Shown in pieces: positions 46,048-56,900 of a DNA stretch of 64,000 bases. Source of the DNA: Cryptomeria japonica (Eukaryota > Streptophyta > Pinopsida > Cupressales > Cupressaceae). Below the pieces are notes generated by a model. That model had not been told where the DNA came from. It searched no databases and worked only from the letters and a program-made list of their open reading frames with translations. The stretch covers positions 762,047,648 to 762,111,647 of the forward strand of contig NC_081414.1 in NCBI RefSeq assembly GCF_030272615.1, in the 5' to 3' direction. Position numbers and translations under genes: made by a program. Each line of letters starts with the position of its first letter. The first letter of the stretch is position 1.

Positions 46048-47112
46048 TGTTGGTATTTTGGTATGGTTTTGTCATTGATGTCAACACCTGCTCAATTCAC
46101 CAGCTTTTGAGATCCAGCAACATTCACCGGCAAATAGTAAATTGTGCAAACAGTTACCAGTATATGGTCAACTGGTAGGATATAATGTTCACTGGTACCT
46201 ACATTAACATGGAAGACACTTGGTAATGTTGAAGACATCATATGGACACTTTACTTTGAAGTAATAATCATTGGTATATTCTCATTTGCATATTTGCTTT
46301 TACCGGCAAATAGGTCCAGGTTATCTAGGGTTACACCGACAGGCTCATCTTTTCCAGATCAGCATGGCATGCTATGGAGATGATTTATTATTGTTATAAA
46401 TGCATTAAGCCGACATGTTCAATCGGTTATTGCATCAACTATTGTATTATTTGTAAAATGTTTTATTGTAATATCTTGTAGAGCCGACCTACTAAAATTG
46501 GTCTTAGGGTATGGTATAAATGTAAGATCTTATTTGTAAGATCAAGTGTGGAATGCGAAAAAGATTTAAGGAAGGATATATGCGAGATCAAGTAGGGATA
46601 TACACGAAGACATCATTTGAAGGTGAAGTTAGGTTTTTGTAGAAGCATATCAGCATTACACCGGTACTGAATCTAGCATATGAAGATGTTGTTTTGTGCA
46701 GTACATTCTCATTGGATTTAAGCATCCAACTGTAGTCAGTGTGACTCCCATTTGTGATTGAGCAGTGAGCTCTAGGCTGTTGGGCTTTCTGCATGTGCAG
46801 ACCCCTCTTTGTACACTTACTATCTGTAGTAGTATCATCTGATTGTGGGTAAGGTTTCCCACTGTGGTTTTTCCCCTTACAGGGTTTCGATGTACAAATA
46901 ATGGTGTCATGTGTTGTGGATGACTTTATGTTTATGTTTCATGCATTAATTCTTACCGGTATAGCAGTTTTCTGTTAACACTATTTACCGACATACTTAA
47001 CTGTCTTACCGGTATTAAGCATTAAGTTGGTTAATAAGATTTTGGTTTGAATTTATTTGACAACTGATTCACCCCCCCCCCCCCCCCCTCTCAATTGTCT
47101 CTGGAACATACA
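46048..47112 (+). repeat. Copia-2 3' LTR
   Basis: 1065 bp matching 40389-41447, ending GGAACATACA. It contains a run of about 17 C near 47072, longer than in the 5' copy, probably replication slippage. Confidence 0.93.
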
Positions 47113-47117
47113 CAAAA

Positions 47118-48027
47118 TCAATCAACACTTTGCCACTACTCATGCAGATTGGAAGAAAGAAGCAGTTACCAGAATTGCATAGCAATATTTTCCATTGATG
47201 ATAGATCCTTTTACTTGTTGGTTGCAAAAACTATTTTATTTTGATGCTGGTTTAAATGATTTTGTAGGGCGGAAGTTGTTGGCTTTCTATGTTTCCTATT
47301 TTAACCATTGGCCAAGTTGTGGCTATAAATCTATGTTTTTGAGACTCTAGAAAGGTCTGAAAAACTGTGATTTTTCTCACAGTAGATAATATTTGTGTTT
47401 TTCTTTAAGGAATTGCTAGAAATTGGAATGATTGATCGATCAATATAAGTTATGGTTTTATCTTTAAATCTGGGTGTTTAAGGAGTAGTAATATTTCCTA
47501 TGAAGTTTTCTATAAACATGATATCATGTTATGCTCAGTCATTTCTATGTTTTCTTGAATTCATGGTTATCATTACTTGTTAATAGACTCATTACGTATT
47601 GACTTGCGCTGATCCCCCTTGCCCTATGAGGCATGAGAGAGTATCGATCAACCTTCAGTATTGCTAAGCTTATGCTATGCTTTGAATTTATACAGTGAGT
47701 ATGTTTGTGAACCGGAGTCTGTGAACTCTCATTAAGTTCTTTTTAGAAGAGTTTCTTTGCTTTTATTTTGGAGGCATTCATTTGTGTTGATAGATGAATG
47801 CTAAAGCCTTTTAATGCTTTCGAGTAAAAAGTGTTAACATTTCATTTGTATAATAAATTCATTGCAAATTATATGAGGAGCTGCTATCTAATGCAGAGGT
47901 TGAATTTTAATTAATTCATCCAACTCTTCATAATTTGTTTACTTTCATAATTGGGTTTACAATAGTTACATCTCTGTTCAGAGAGAATAAATACATCTCT
48001 TAAAAGGGACAAATCTATTTACCAAGA
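47118..48027 (+). repeat. Gypsy-2 5' LTR, right portion
   Basis: Continues the LTR after Copia-2; matches 57905-58698. Non-coding. Ends TTTACCAAGA just before the primer site. Confidence 0.88.
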
Positions 48028-48033
48028 GATTTT

Positions 48034-48051
48034 TGGCGACTCTGCTGGGGA
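48034..48051 (+). other. Gypsy-2 primer-binding site
   Basis: TGGCGACTCTGCTGGGGA, a few bases after the LTR end. This form is common in plant Tat/Ogre-type gypsy elements and is usually read as a tRNA-Arg primer site. Confidence 0.82.
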
Positions 48052-48235
48052 GTCGACTTATAAGACTGGTCGCCTAGTTGCAAGACTGTACTCAAAGCGA
48101 TATACTAGGTCCCAAATAAGGGAGGGGGTAGTTGATTCCATCTTTCAAGAGTTACAGATCCTCAATTTTCAACCCACTTTTTCACCTTGAAGACGAGCAA
48201 GAAGTAGGCTTCCTTCTCCATCACTATCATCCCCT

Positions 48236-49666
48236 TTGTCCTCAGTGTGTCAAGCTTTGACCCTGCATGGTATTACTTTACCAAGTTTAATCAACCCAAC
48301 TCTGCTCAATATTGTCTTTCCAATGTTAGTAAATAATCCTTGGGGGGCTGTTGTAGGCCCATTGAACTTAGGTTTAAATTTGAACCCCTTAACCAAAGGT
48401 GCTAGAGATCACTTGCCAAAACTCACTGGGGATGGGAAATTCACTTTTGATGAGCACCTGAATGATTTCAATGTAGCTTGTGGGATAATAACTGTTCAAC
48501 ATGAAGATGTTGCTATAAGATTGTTTGTTCAATCACTAACTGGAGTAGTAGCAGACTGTTTCTATCATTTACCGAACAACGTGATAACAAATTGGCAGAG
48601 TTTGAGAACAAGGTTTGAGGCAAGATTCAAAGAAGCTGAGGATGAACACTCTCTCTTGGCTCAGTTGGCCCAACTAAAGAAAGATATTCCAAAGTCTATG
48701 AGGGACTTTATAGAAAAATTTGACAAAATTGTGCATAAAATTCTTGTTAATCAAAAACCCTCTGATGATAATTTAAAGTGTTTCTTTATAAATTCTATGC
48801 CTTCAAATAGGTTTCCTGATCCACAGGCAAAGAGTTGCAGATTTGAGTGTTACCAAGACCCTTGCAGTTGAATTGGAAGATGATTTAATCACGAAAGGTA
48901 AATGGAAAAGAGAAGTACAGGCTTCCCCTGCCCAACCTTCAACTTCTTCTGATCCTATGATCCAAAGATTGATGAACGATGTGATTACCCTTAAAAGACA
49001 ATTACCTAAAGCCAGTACTTCATACCCATCTCCCTATCAAGATATACCTAGGAGAAATACAAATCAATCTATGCGCTTTGGGAATAAGGCTTTGCAATTA
49101 CCCCCTGCTAGCAGAGATTAGCAATTGAGGCACCGCCACCTAAAGGGAGTATGTGTGTTTTTCATCTAACCAATGAACATGAGGGTATTTCATGTCCTAA
49201 AATGGTGTGTTATGCACAATTGATGAATTCTAAAGATACCCCAAATGAGTGGAGTGAAGAAGAATATTTAGAGCAACCTGGCAACTCTGAGATCCACTTC
49301 CTAGAGTATGAGTCAGATTCAGAAAGAGGAGGTGATATTTTGGTTACTTTAGAAGATCCTTCATGTGTTGTGCTCATAAGAAATCAACAAAATGTAAATC
49401 CTCAGGGTGCCTCTTCATCATCTACTATGAATTTCAAGGGTAAGGAGATGGTTTCAAAATTTCATAACAATGATCAAAAACTGCAAGAGCCTTCATTTTT
49501 TAGGTTTGTTGAAAAAGAAAGTTCATTCAATATTGTAGAATTTTGTAAATCTTCTCAAACCCAAATTACACCTGCTGAGTACCTCAAGCTAAACCCAAAA
49601 GAGATAGTTAGGCTTGTTCAGTTCGTAAAAGGAAGTAATGTACTACAAGCTAATGGAACACAATAG
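48236..49666 (+). pseudogene. Gypsy-2 gag
   Basis: DHLPKLTGDGKFTFDEHLND, IRLFVQSLTGVVADCFYHLP, WQSLRTRFEARFKEAEDEHS and SMRDFIEKFDKIV form the gypsy retrotransposon gag domain (about 48410-48780). After a frameshift near 48840 come a Pro/Ser linker (48843-49121) and an acidic segment (49151-49666). No zinc knuckle was seen; CVFHLTNEHEGISCPKMVCY may be its remains. No clear ATG at the start. Confidence 0.85.
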
Positions 49667-49681
49667 ATAGTAAATGCCACG

Positions 49682-50290
49682 TTGCCCTCACACAGTGATG
49701 AGTTAGTTTACCCTGTTGTTCATGAAAAGTTGCTTGAAATAACTTCTCTCCAAATAGATGATTCTTTGTCTACTCTAGAATCAAAACATGAACCCTTTTA
49801 CATATCATTGTTCATTAATGGTCATAGGTTAAATAGTTGTATTATAGATTCAGGTGCGTCTGATAATATAATGCCTTATGCAGTGGCTAAAGCATTAGGG
49901 TTGTCCTTGATGAAAACATTTGGCAGATGTTATTCAATGGATTCAAAGAAAATTCCTCTGCTAGGACAAATTAAGGATGCTCAAGTAGTTCTTGCCGCTC
50001 ACCCGAGTAAAAGAATTAATTTGACAATTCTGATAGCTGAGATTCTAGCTAGCTATGGCATGTTGCTAAGTCGTACTTTCTGTAGGGATTTAGGTGGTGA
50101 AATTAAAATGGATTGGTCCCAAGCCACAATCCCTGTTGGAAAACAACGAGTCATTCTGCAACCTGAACCAAAGTCTAAACTCACTATTTTCCCTTCTGAT
50201 GACCCAAGAGCTCAAATTCTATATCATGATTGTCAATTTGGAAACTACATGATTTTGTCCGATAACGAGGTAGTGGGAGATTCATCATAG
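49682..50290 (+). CDS. Gypsy-2 aspartic protease
   Basis: PFYISLFINGHRLNSCIIDS with the catalytic DSGAS (DSGASDNIMPYAVAKALGL), then MDSKKIPLLGQIKDAQVVLA and LLSRTFCRDLGGEIKMDWSQ. The active site is intact and the frame open. It would cleave the Gag-Pol polyprotein. It is separated from gag by a stop at 49664-49666. Confidence 0.87.
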   Translation: MPSHSDELVYPVVHEKLLEITSLQIDDSLSTLESKHEPFYISLFINGHRLNSCIIDSGASDNIMPYAVAKALGLSLMKTFGRCYSMDSKKIPLLGQIKDAQVVLAAHPSKRINLTILIAEILASYGMLLSRTFCRDLGGEIKMDWSQATIPVGKQRVILQPEPKSKLTIFPSDDPRAQILYHDCQFGNYMILSDNEVVGDSS

Positions 50291-50317
50291 TCTAAGGGAG
50301 AGGAAAGCCTATGGTTA

Positions 50318-50823
50318 ATGGATTTCGATGGTAGTTGTGCAGTGTCAGGTTCAGGTGTAGGGGTAGTGTTAATTTTGCCTTCTGGCAATCATATCCCTTT
50401 TTCTTTTAAATTGGAATTCAAAAATACAAACAATACGATTGAGTATGAGGCTTTGTTGCTAGGTTTAGCTGAAGCTAAGAGACTTGGAGTAAGGTCCTCT
50501 GAGTCAAAGGAGATGCTGAATTGATTGTAAAACAGGTCAAAGGGTTGTTTAATGTAAAAAATGAAAGGTTGAAACACTATCGGAATAGAGTTCAGGACGA
50601 AATCGATGATTTTGATGCATTCTCCATTGAGGCTATACCTAGAGAACTTAATTCAAAAGTAGATTCATTAGCCATGTCAGCCTCTTTACTGGTTCCACAT
50701 CCCAAATTTGTCAATGATACTTATAGAATTGAGTTAGTGTATCGCCCTAGTGTCCCAGATAACTCTGAGTACTGGCAAGTTTTTGAAAATGATAAACAAA
50801 TTAATAATTTATGTAAAGTGTAG
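50318..50823 (+). pseudogene. Gypsy-2 archaeal-type RNase H between protease and RT
   Basis: WLMDFDGSCAVSGSGVGVVL (first Asp), FSFKLEFKNTNNTIEYEALL (Glu), then after a one-base frame slip near 50510 GDAELIVKQVKGLFNVKNER (Asp) and IPRELNSKVDSLA. All the RNase H signature blocks are present and better conserved than in Gypsy-1. The domain precedes RT by about 280 bp, whereas in Gypsy-1 it follows RNase H. Confidence 0.9.
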
Positions 50824-51098
50824 AAACTTTTGGTGCTACATATTTTGAAGGTTCGAATGCAGAGTGTAAATAATTTTCATTAGAAAGAGACAAGGAGTTG
50901 ACTAAAGGAGTTATGCAATTAAAGGGGAACAAGATCCGTAAAGGGTTGGTTTCATTATAGCGTATGTTTGATCGTCACGATTCCTACAAGAAAAACAAAG
51001 GTGACAGATCCCTTGAGGTTTAGGATGTTGGAGGTAATGAAAAGATTAACATTGGTACTGAGGATAAACCTAAATATATCAATCTGGGAAAATGTTGT

Positions 51099-51743
51099 AT
51101 GCCTGCAGAAAAGGAGAGGTTCATTAACCTCCTGTTGGAGTTCAAGGATGTGTTCGCTTGGTGGTATGATGATTTAAAGAATTTTAGAGAGGGGAAATTT
51201 CAGTATCAGATTCCTTTGAAACTTGGAGTAAGTTCATTCCAACAAAAGATTAGAAGCTTCAATCCAAAAGTAGCTGAGGCTATATTTCAAGAAGTAGATA
51301 AGATGTTAAAGGCTAGGATTATATACCCCATCCATCATTCTACATGGATAGCTAATATTGTACCTGTTAGAAAGAAAAATGGAGAAATAAGGATCTGTGT
51401 AGATTTTAGAAATCTAAATCAGGCCAGCCTAAAAGATAACTATCCATTACCAGCCATGGACCACATTCTACAAATAGTTTCAGGATCAGAGATGATGTCC
51501 ATGCTTGATGGATTTTTGGGCTATAATCAGATCAGTGTTCAGGAAAGTGATCAACATAAAACTACCTTTATTACTCCTTGGGCTACATTTTCTTATAACC
51601 AAATGCCATTTGTTTTGATTAATGCAGGAGCAACATTTCAGCATGTTATGGTTTTGTCCTTTGGTCATTTAAAGGATAAGATCATTGTTGTGTATCTGGA
51701 TGACTTAACAGTTTTCTCAAAAAGAAGAAAACATCACATATAG
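51099..51743 (+). CDS. Gypsy-2 reverse transcriptase
   Basis: Open frame with ARIIYPIHHSTWIANIVPVR, IRICVDFRNLNQASLKDNYP, MLDGFLGYNQISVQ, FITPWATFSYNQMPFVL and the active site VVYLDDLTVFSK. Catalytic Asp residues are present. Upstream, LLLEFKDVFAWWYDDL is the usual pre-RT text. A stop at 51741 separates it from the next part. Confidence 0.92.
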   Translation: MPAEKERFINLLLEFKDVFAWWYDDLKNFREGKFQYQIPLKLGVSSFQQKIRSFNPKVAEAIFQEVDKMLKARIIYPIHHSTWIANIVPVRKKNGEIRICVDFRNLNQASLKDNYPLPAMDHILQIVSGSEMMSMLDGFLGYNQISVQESDQHKTTFITPWATFSYNQMPFVLINAGATFQHVMVLSFGHLKDKIIVVYLDDLTVFSKRRKHHI

Positions 51744-51755
51744 GACCTGAGACAA

Positions 51756-52463
51756 GTGTTACAGAGGTGTCGTGAGAATGGGGTGTCCTTAAACCTGAAG
51801 AAATCAATTTTTGGGGTCACAGAAGGTAAGTTGCTTGGTCATATTGTTTCTAAGGAAGGGGTGAAAATAGATCCTGAAAGGGTAAGAGAAATTCAACAGT
51901 TAAGCCTACCATCAAATAGAAATGTTGTTAGATCCTTCTTTGGACAGGTGAATTTTCTAAGGAGGTTTATCCTGGATTTTGCTAAGACTACCAGGTATAT
52001 TGTAAATTTGATGAGTGAGAAACAAGCTTTTAAATGGAATGAGGAACGAAAGAAAGAGTTCTAATCAATAAAGAATTCTATTGCTCATGCGCCTGTTCTG
52101 GTTAATCCTGATTTTAGTAAGGATTTTGTTATCTACTATTATGCCTTAGAGCACACTATGTCAATAATTTTATTACAGAAGAATGAGGATAATGACGAAG
52201 TCCCAATATCATTCATGAGTGTACCACTGAAAAAGCATGAATTGAAGTATTCAATAATGAAAAAACAAGCATATGCGGTTGTGAAGGCCGTAAAACAGTT
52301 CAGGTATTATATTCTCCATTCTCATGCAATTGTTTATGTGCCTCATTCCACAGTCAAGAGCATATTGACACAACAAGACATAGGAATGAATAATAGAGCC
52401 TCCTGGGTGTCAAAAACTCAAGAGTTCAATTTAGACATTAAGCCCACAAAATTGGTAAGATGA
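51756..52463 (+). pseudogene. Gypsy-2 RT connection and RNase H
   Basis: LNLKKSIFGVTEGKLLGHIV, SKEGVKIDPERVREIQQLSL, FFGQVNFLRRFILDFAKTTR, AFKWNEERKKEF, a stop (52062), then LLQKNEDNDEVPISFMSVPL and LKYSIMKKQAYAVVKAVKQF. The gypsy-type RNase H is partly degraded (YYALEHTMSI where DAS is usual). Confidence 0.87.
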
Positions 52464-52469
52464 CAGGGT

Positions 52470-53636
52470 TTGTGCAAATTGATTGCTGAGAGTAAAAAGG
52501 GAGTGACAGAAGAATTTCCCTTAGTCTTGTTTGTTGGCCTTCAAGATTCTTGGTTTGCAGATGTTGCTTACTACTTGACATATGGAGATTGCCCAGAACA
52601 TCTTTCTTCAAAAGAGAAGAGGAACTTGAGATTAAAAACTGCTAAATATGTCATTTTTAATGATGTATTATATAAGAGGGGATTGGATGGAACCTTTTTG
52701 CGCTGTGTAGATAAATCGCTCCAAGAGTCTCTGTTAAAAGCATTTCATGATGAAGCCTATGGCGGCCATTTCTCATCAACAGTGACTGCTTACAAGATTT
52801 TGAGGAATTGTTATTATTGGCCAGGGATGTTTAGGGATGCATATGCATGGGTAGCCAAGTGTGAGAAATGTAAGTTGTTCATAGGTAAGTCGCAGCTTGC
52901 AGCATTACCACTCCGGCCCGTGGTTGTAGATGAACCCTTCAAACATTGGGGTTTGGATTTTATAGGCCCTTTGATACCTACTTCAAGTGCAGGACATACA
53001 CATATACTAATAGCTACAGACTACTTTACTAAATGGGTTGAAGCCATTCCAATATGGAAGATATCTTCGGAGGTTGTTTGTAACTTTCTGAAAGAGAATA
53101 TCTTAGTTTGATTCAAAGTTCTGCTAAAAATTGTGGCTAATAACGCTACTAATTTCTCTTCTGCTGAGATTTCATTACTCTGATATAATCATGGGATATC
53201 CCTTGCCCATTCTTCTGATTATTATCCATAGGGAAACGGTCTAGCTGAATCCAGTAATAAAAACCTTATAAATATCATGAAGAAATTAGTGAGCGAAAAC
53301 TTCAGAGATTGCCATAAGAAATTGTATGAATCTCTTTGGGCTGATCGTACATCACCAAAGAGAGCTATTGGGATGTCACCCTTTGAGCTAGTATATGGTG
53401 TAGGGGCTCAGGTAGCACTTCCTCTGGAACTTGCAGCTACCAAGTTACAGACTGTCATTGAGGATGTTTATTTTCAAGATTCTCCAGAGAAACAGATTAT
53501 GCATCTGATGAGGATTGATGAAGAAAGAGATGAATTAGTGGACCAGATAACAGAGCATCAGATGAGGGTGAAGAAGATATTTGACAAGTGCACCAGGCCG
53601 CGGAAATTCATGCTAGGTGATCAGGTACTTCTCTAG
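52470..53636 (+). pseudogene. Gypsy-2 integrase
   Basis: HHCC zinc finger (HDEAYGGHFSSTVTAYKIL, YYWPGMF, CEKCK), core HWGLDFIGPLIPTSSAGHTH and YFTKWVEAIPIWK, stops at 53109, 53181 and near 53230, then LAESSNKNLINIMKKLVSEN and SPFELVYGVGAQVALPLELA. Core second Asp is unclear. The C-terminal chromatin-contact region runs to about 53636. Confidence 0.88.
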
Positions 53637-53975
53637 GACAAAAAGAAGGGAACCAAAAGGGGCACATATGAAATTCGAATCATTGTGGAAGGGGCCGTTC
53701 ATGATTCATGAGGTAAAAGGTCCTAGCTCTTTTAAAATTGCACATTAGGATGGTACTGCTCTTCCTCTGACCTACAATGGTCAGGATTTGAAATTAAACC
53801 AATTGTAAATGAGAGTTCCTCATGGTTTTGTATATAGTATTTTGGTTTGCTTAGCACTTGTGTGTCTTTTCTGTTTTAGTTTTTGTTTGGTCTTTAAATA
53901 AAGTCTGCTTGTGAAACTAGAAATTCTAACTTCATGTCCTGGTCCTTTGCAATCCCAATCCCCAGTCAGAGCCAA
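53637..53975 (+). other. Gypsy-2 segment between pol and 3' LTR
   Basis: Remains of the pol C-terminus (KKGTKRGTYE-like text) and about 200 non-coding bases. The polypurine tract next to the LTR is weak. Confidence 0.5.
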
Positions 53976-56900
53976 TGTTAGTCCACTCTTGTATTTTTGT
54001 CTTTTCACGTTCTTTAAATTTTTCCCCTTTGCAATTTTTCTTGAACTGAACCTCTCACTTGAACCATTTCAAGGTTGAAGGTTCAAGTTCAAGAGCAGTA
54101 TGTGACATAGCAGCTTTGTTTTAAAAAAAAGGGTGTTAAAGTCTTGGTGCTCATAGTTCGTTGAACTTGAACCATGAACCTTTAGAGTGGTTCAAGGTTC
54201 AAGGTTCAACATGTTAAAACAAGTCTTGCATAAGTCATGTTTTATAGTGAGTAAGCTTCATGTTTGCGTGTTCTGCACTATTACTATTTTGAACTTGAAC
54301 CTTTGAACTTCTTTTCGAAGGGTTCAAAGTTCAAGGTTCAAACTTTGAGGATTGATGACTTTGGAGATAAAGCGAACAAGTGTCCGCATATAGGGAGTAT
54401 TCTGGATTTAAAATATGAACCTCGAGAAAATGAATTGTGATGTAAATCCGTACTTGGGAATAATCATTCCGAATAATCATTTGAAGTAAAGGATGTGGAG
54501 GAGAAAAGACTTGTTATTAAAAAACTGTTAGAGGTTGATCTTGCCAGCACGATTTGGCACAGATGAGTATGCAGTTTTCAAATCATGACAGATTGTGCGA
54601 CTGATATTTTAGGCCAGACCCTAAGATTTTTTTTATTTAAAACAAGTGACTTCCCTTTATTATTTGCCCAATTTGGTAAGTAGTAGGTTAATGCAGGCAA
54701 CATTTCTTTCTCCTGACTCTATGAATTCTCAGTTCTGCATGAAAGGTGAGCACAAGTTCTTCCTCTTTTCTTGTTGGTTTGTGTGAATTGAAAGTTTTAT
54801 TTGATACTTCAGTCGATTCAGTCAATTCTTCCTGCTATGCATTTTTCTAATTGTAAGGCTAAAATGAGACCGAAAGTACCTCAAGTAGACCAGAAGTCTT
54901 GGCTAGTTAGTTCCCTACCTAACATAGGAGATACTTTTCTGCCATCAGTAGATTTAAATGAATTCCATGAAAGAATGCGAAATTCTGCTAGTTCCCCTTT
55001 GATGCAGAAAATTTCAAGTAGTAGGTTGACAGAAGTTGCTACATTTCCTATTGTTGTGTCATATCTAGAAATAGTTTTGGAATGTATGAGCATATATGAT
55101 CCTATAGAGAGGTGTGTAAGAGATGCAGAGGGTAAGGTTTTGCTTGCAATTAATCGGGAGGTTGTTTCCACCATAATGAAAATACCTGAGAGAGAGCACC
55201 ATGAGGACTGGATGATATGGAAGTCGCAAGGGCTTTTCTCCGAGAAGAAATCATGCTATAGAAATGTCATTGCAAGAAATTGGTTATTAAAATTTCAAAA
55301 GGGGGGTTCCAGATGGCCCATCCCATTAACCCGAGAGCATCTGATTCAAGAAGTAAGGGACATAGTCATTTTATTACATAGAATGCGGGGAAATCAGATA
55401 GCCTTTTATTGGGAGGATTGGATGTACTTCTTTATTCAGGTCATTTTTGGTAACGAGAGATACATAGATTGGGCAGAGTTAATTGCAAAAATAATGCATG
55501 AGGGTTTAAGTTGTTTTGGGAACAAGAAATTCTATATGTCATCCTACCTCATATACTATTTAGATTGTACTTGTCAATGGGTAGGTCTATATCATGAAAC
55601 TTGGCAGAATGATATGAAGATATATGACTACCACATACATTTACAACAACATAGGGTTATTGAAAATTATTATAAGGTTCACAATATTCTCCTAGGAAGG
55701 TTAGTATTTGAATTGAAAGGATATGTTCATAAGAGATTGACTGAGGAAGCTATGCAGTTTATAAATATATATGGCAGCTTCTGTATTCAGTTCTCTAGGT
55801 TCACTTATTTGAGGGTTGGTGGCTTTGAAGGAGAACCCTACAAATTGCTGAGATATGGCTTTGATAGACAAGTATTAATTGAAGTTTGTAGACAATTGGC
55901 TCATATAGATAATAAATATGGGGAAGAACACCAAATAGGGGTTTCCTTTCCCATTGAACTCACATACTACACTTGTAGCAGTGTCTCATTGATTCAGAAT
56001 TAGAGTTCAAAGGGTTCAATTTTCAGTTGTATTCTCCCCACACTGAATTTGATACTAAAGGATTTGCAATGACACACTTTACATTCAAGGAGAATTTTCG
56101 ACATGTACCTAATTTAGAAGACTTTTGGGCAGATTGTGTGGATGATTATGAAGTCCGAAAAAGAGCTCACCTGAGACTCGCAATGAAGCAAGTTCAGGAT
56201 TATGGTCTGAAGATAAACACTACAAATATTATGGATGATGAAAATGATCTTCTTGATTCTAAATTTGTTGATGATAGGCAGCCAGGGGTAATAACAGAGA
56301 TTGACTGGACGAAGGATGAGGAAGAACAGATTTAAACTAGGACAATCTTGGTCATTCGAAGAATAGAGAAGTGGCTTAAAAAGTGAAGACCAAGCAGAAG
56401 CTCAAAGAAAGATTCAACGTCACCCACCGAGGTCTTTGTATATAATTCTCTTTTCCCATCTTGTGTTGCAGGTTCACAAAAATAGGGAAAAGGAGGACAG
56501 AGAGAAAAGACAGAGCAAACCAAAGAGGAGATGATTTCTGCTAGAGTCACTCGCTCAAGAACAAGAGGCGAAAAACATTCCTTGCCTGTTGATACTGTAG
56601 TAGTTGATCTTGAGATAGATGCTACTTCAATATATCCAATCAAGGAGCTACAAGGTCTAGCGGATGAGGGTAATAATCAATAGGAACAGGAAGCCCAAAA
56701 TGAAGTTACTATTATGGTAGTCAGTGATGGAAAAGAAACTGGAACTAAACCAGATAGGTCTCAAGCTCCTTCAGGACCAATATGGTTAGAAAACATGTTA
56801 AGCAGGAAGAGGAGAAATATTGTTCCAGTCTTGATTCCAGTTGAAGATATGGTGAGTAAGTGCCTGGGAAAAACTCCTAAGGCAAAGAAGTCAAAAACCA

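Larger units (their letters stand above)
40389..47112 (+). mobile_element. Copia-2: complete Sirevirus-like Ty1/copia element
   Basis: 6,724 bp, with LTRs 40389-41447 and 46048-47112 and a 5-bp duplication CAAAA at 40384-40388 and 47113-47117. The primer site TTGGTATCATAGCC follows the 5' LTR; polypurine tracts precede the 3' LTR. The order gag, protease, integrase, RT, RNase H is that of copia. About nine in-frame stops and one frameshift disable pol. In the first 190 bases the LTRs differ at about 15 positions. It sits inside the Gypsy-2 5' LTR. Confidence 0.95.
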
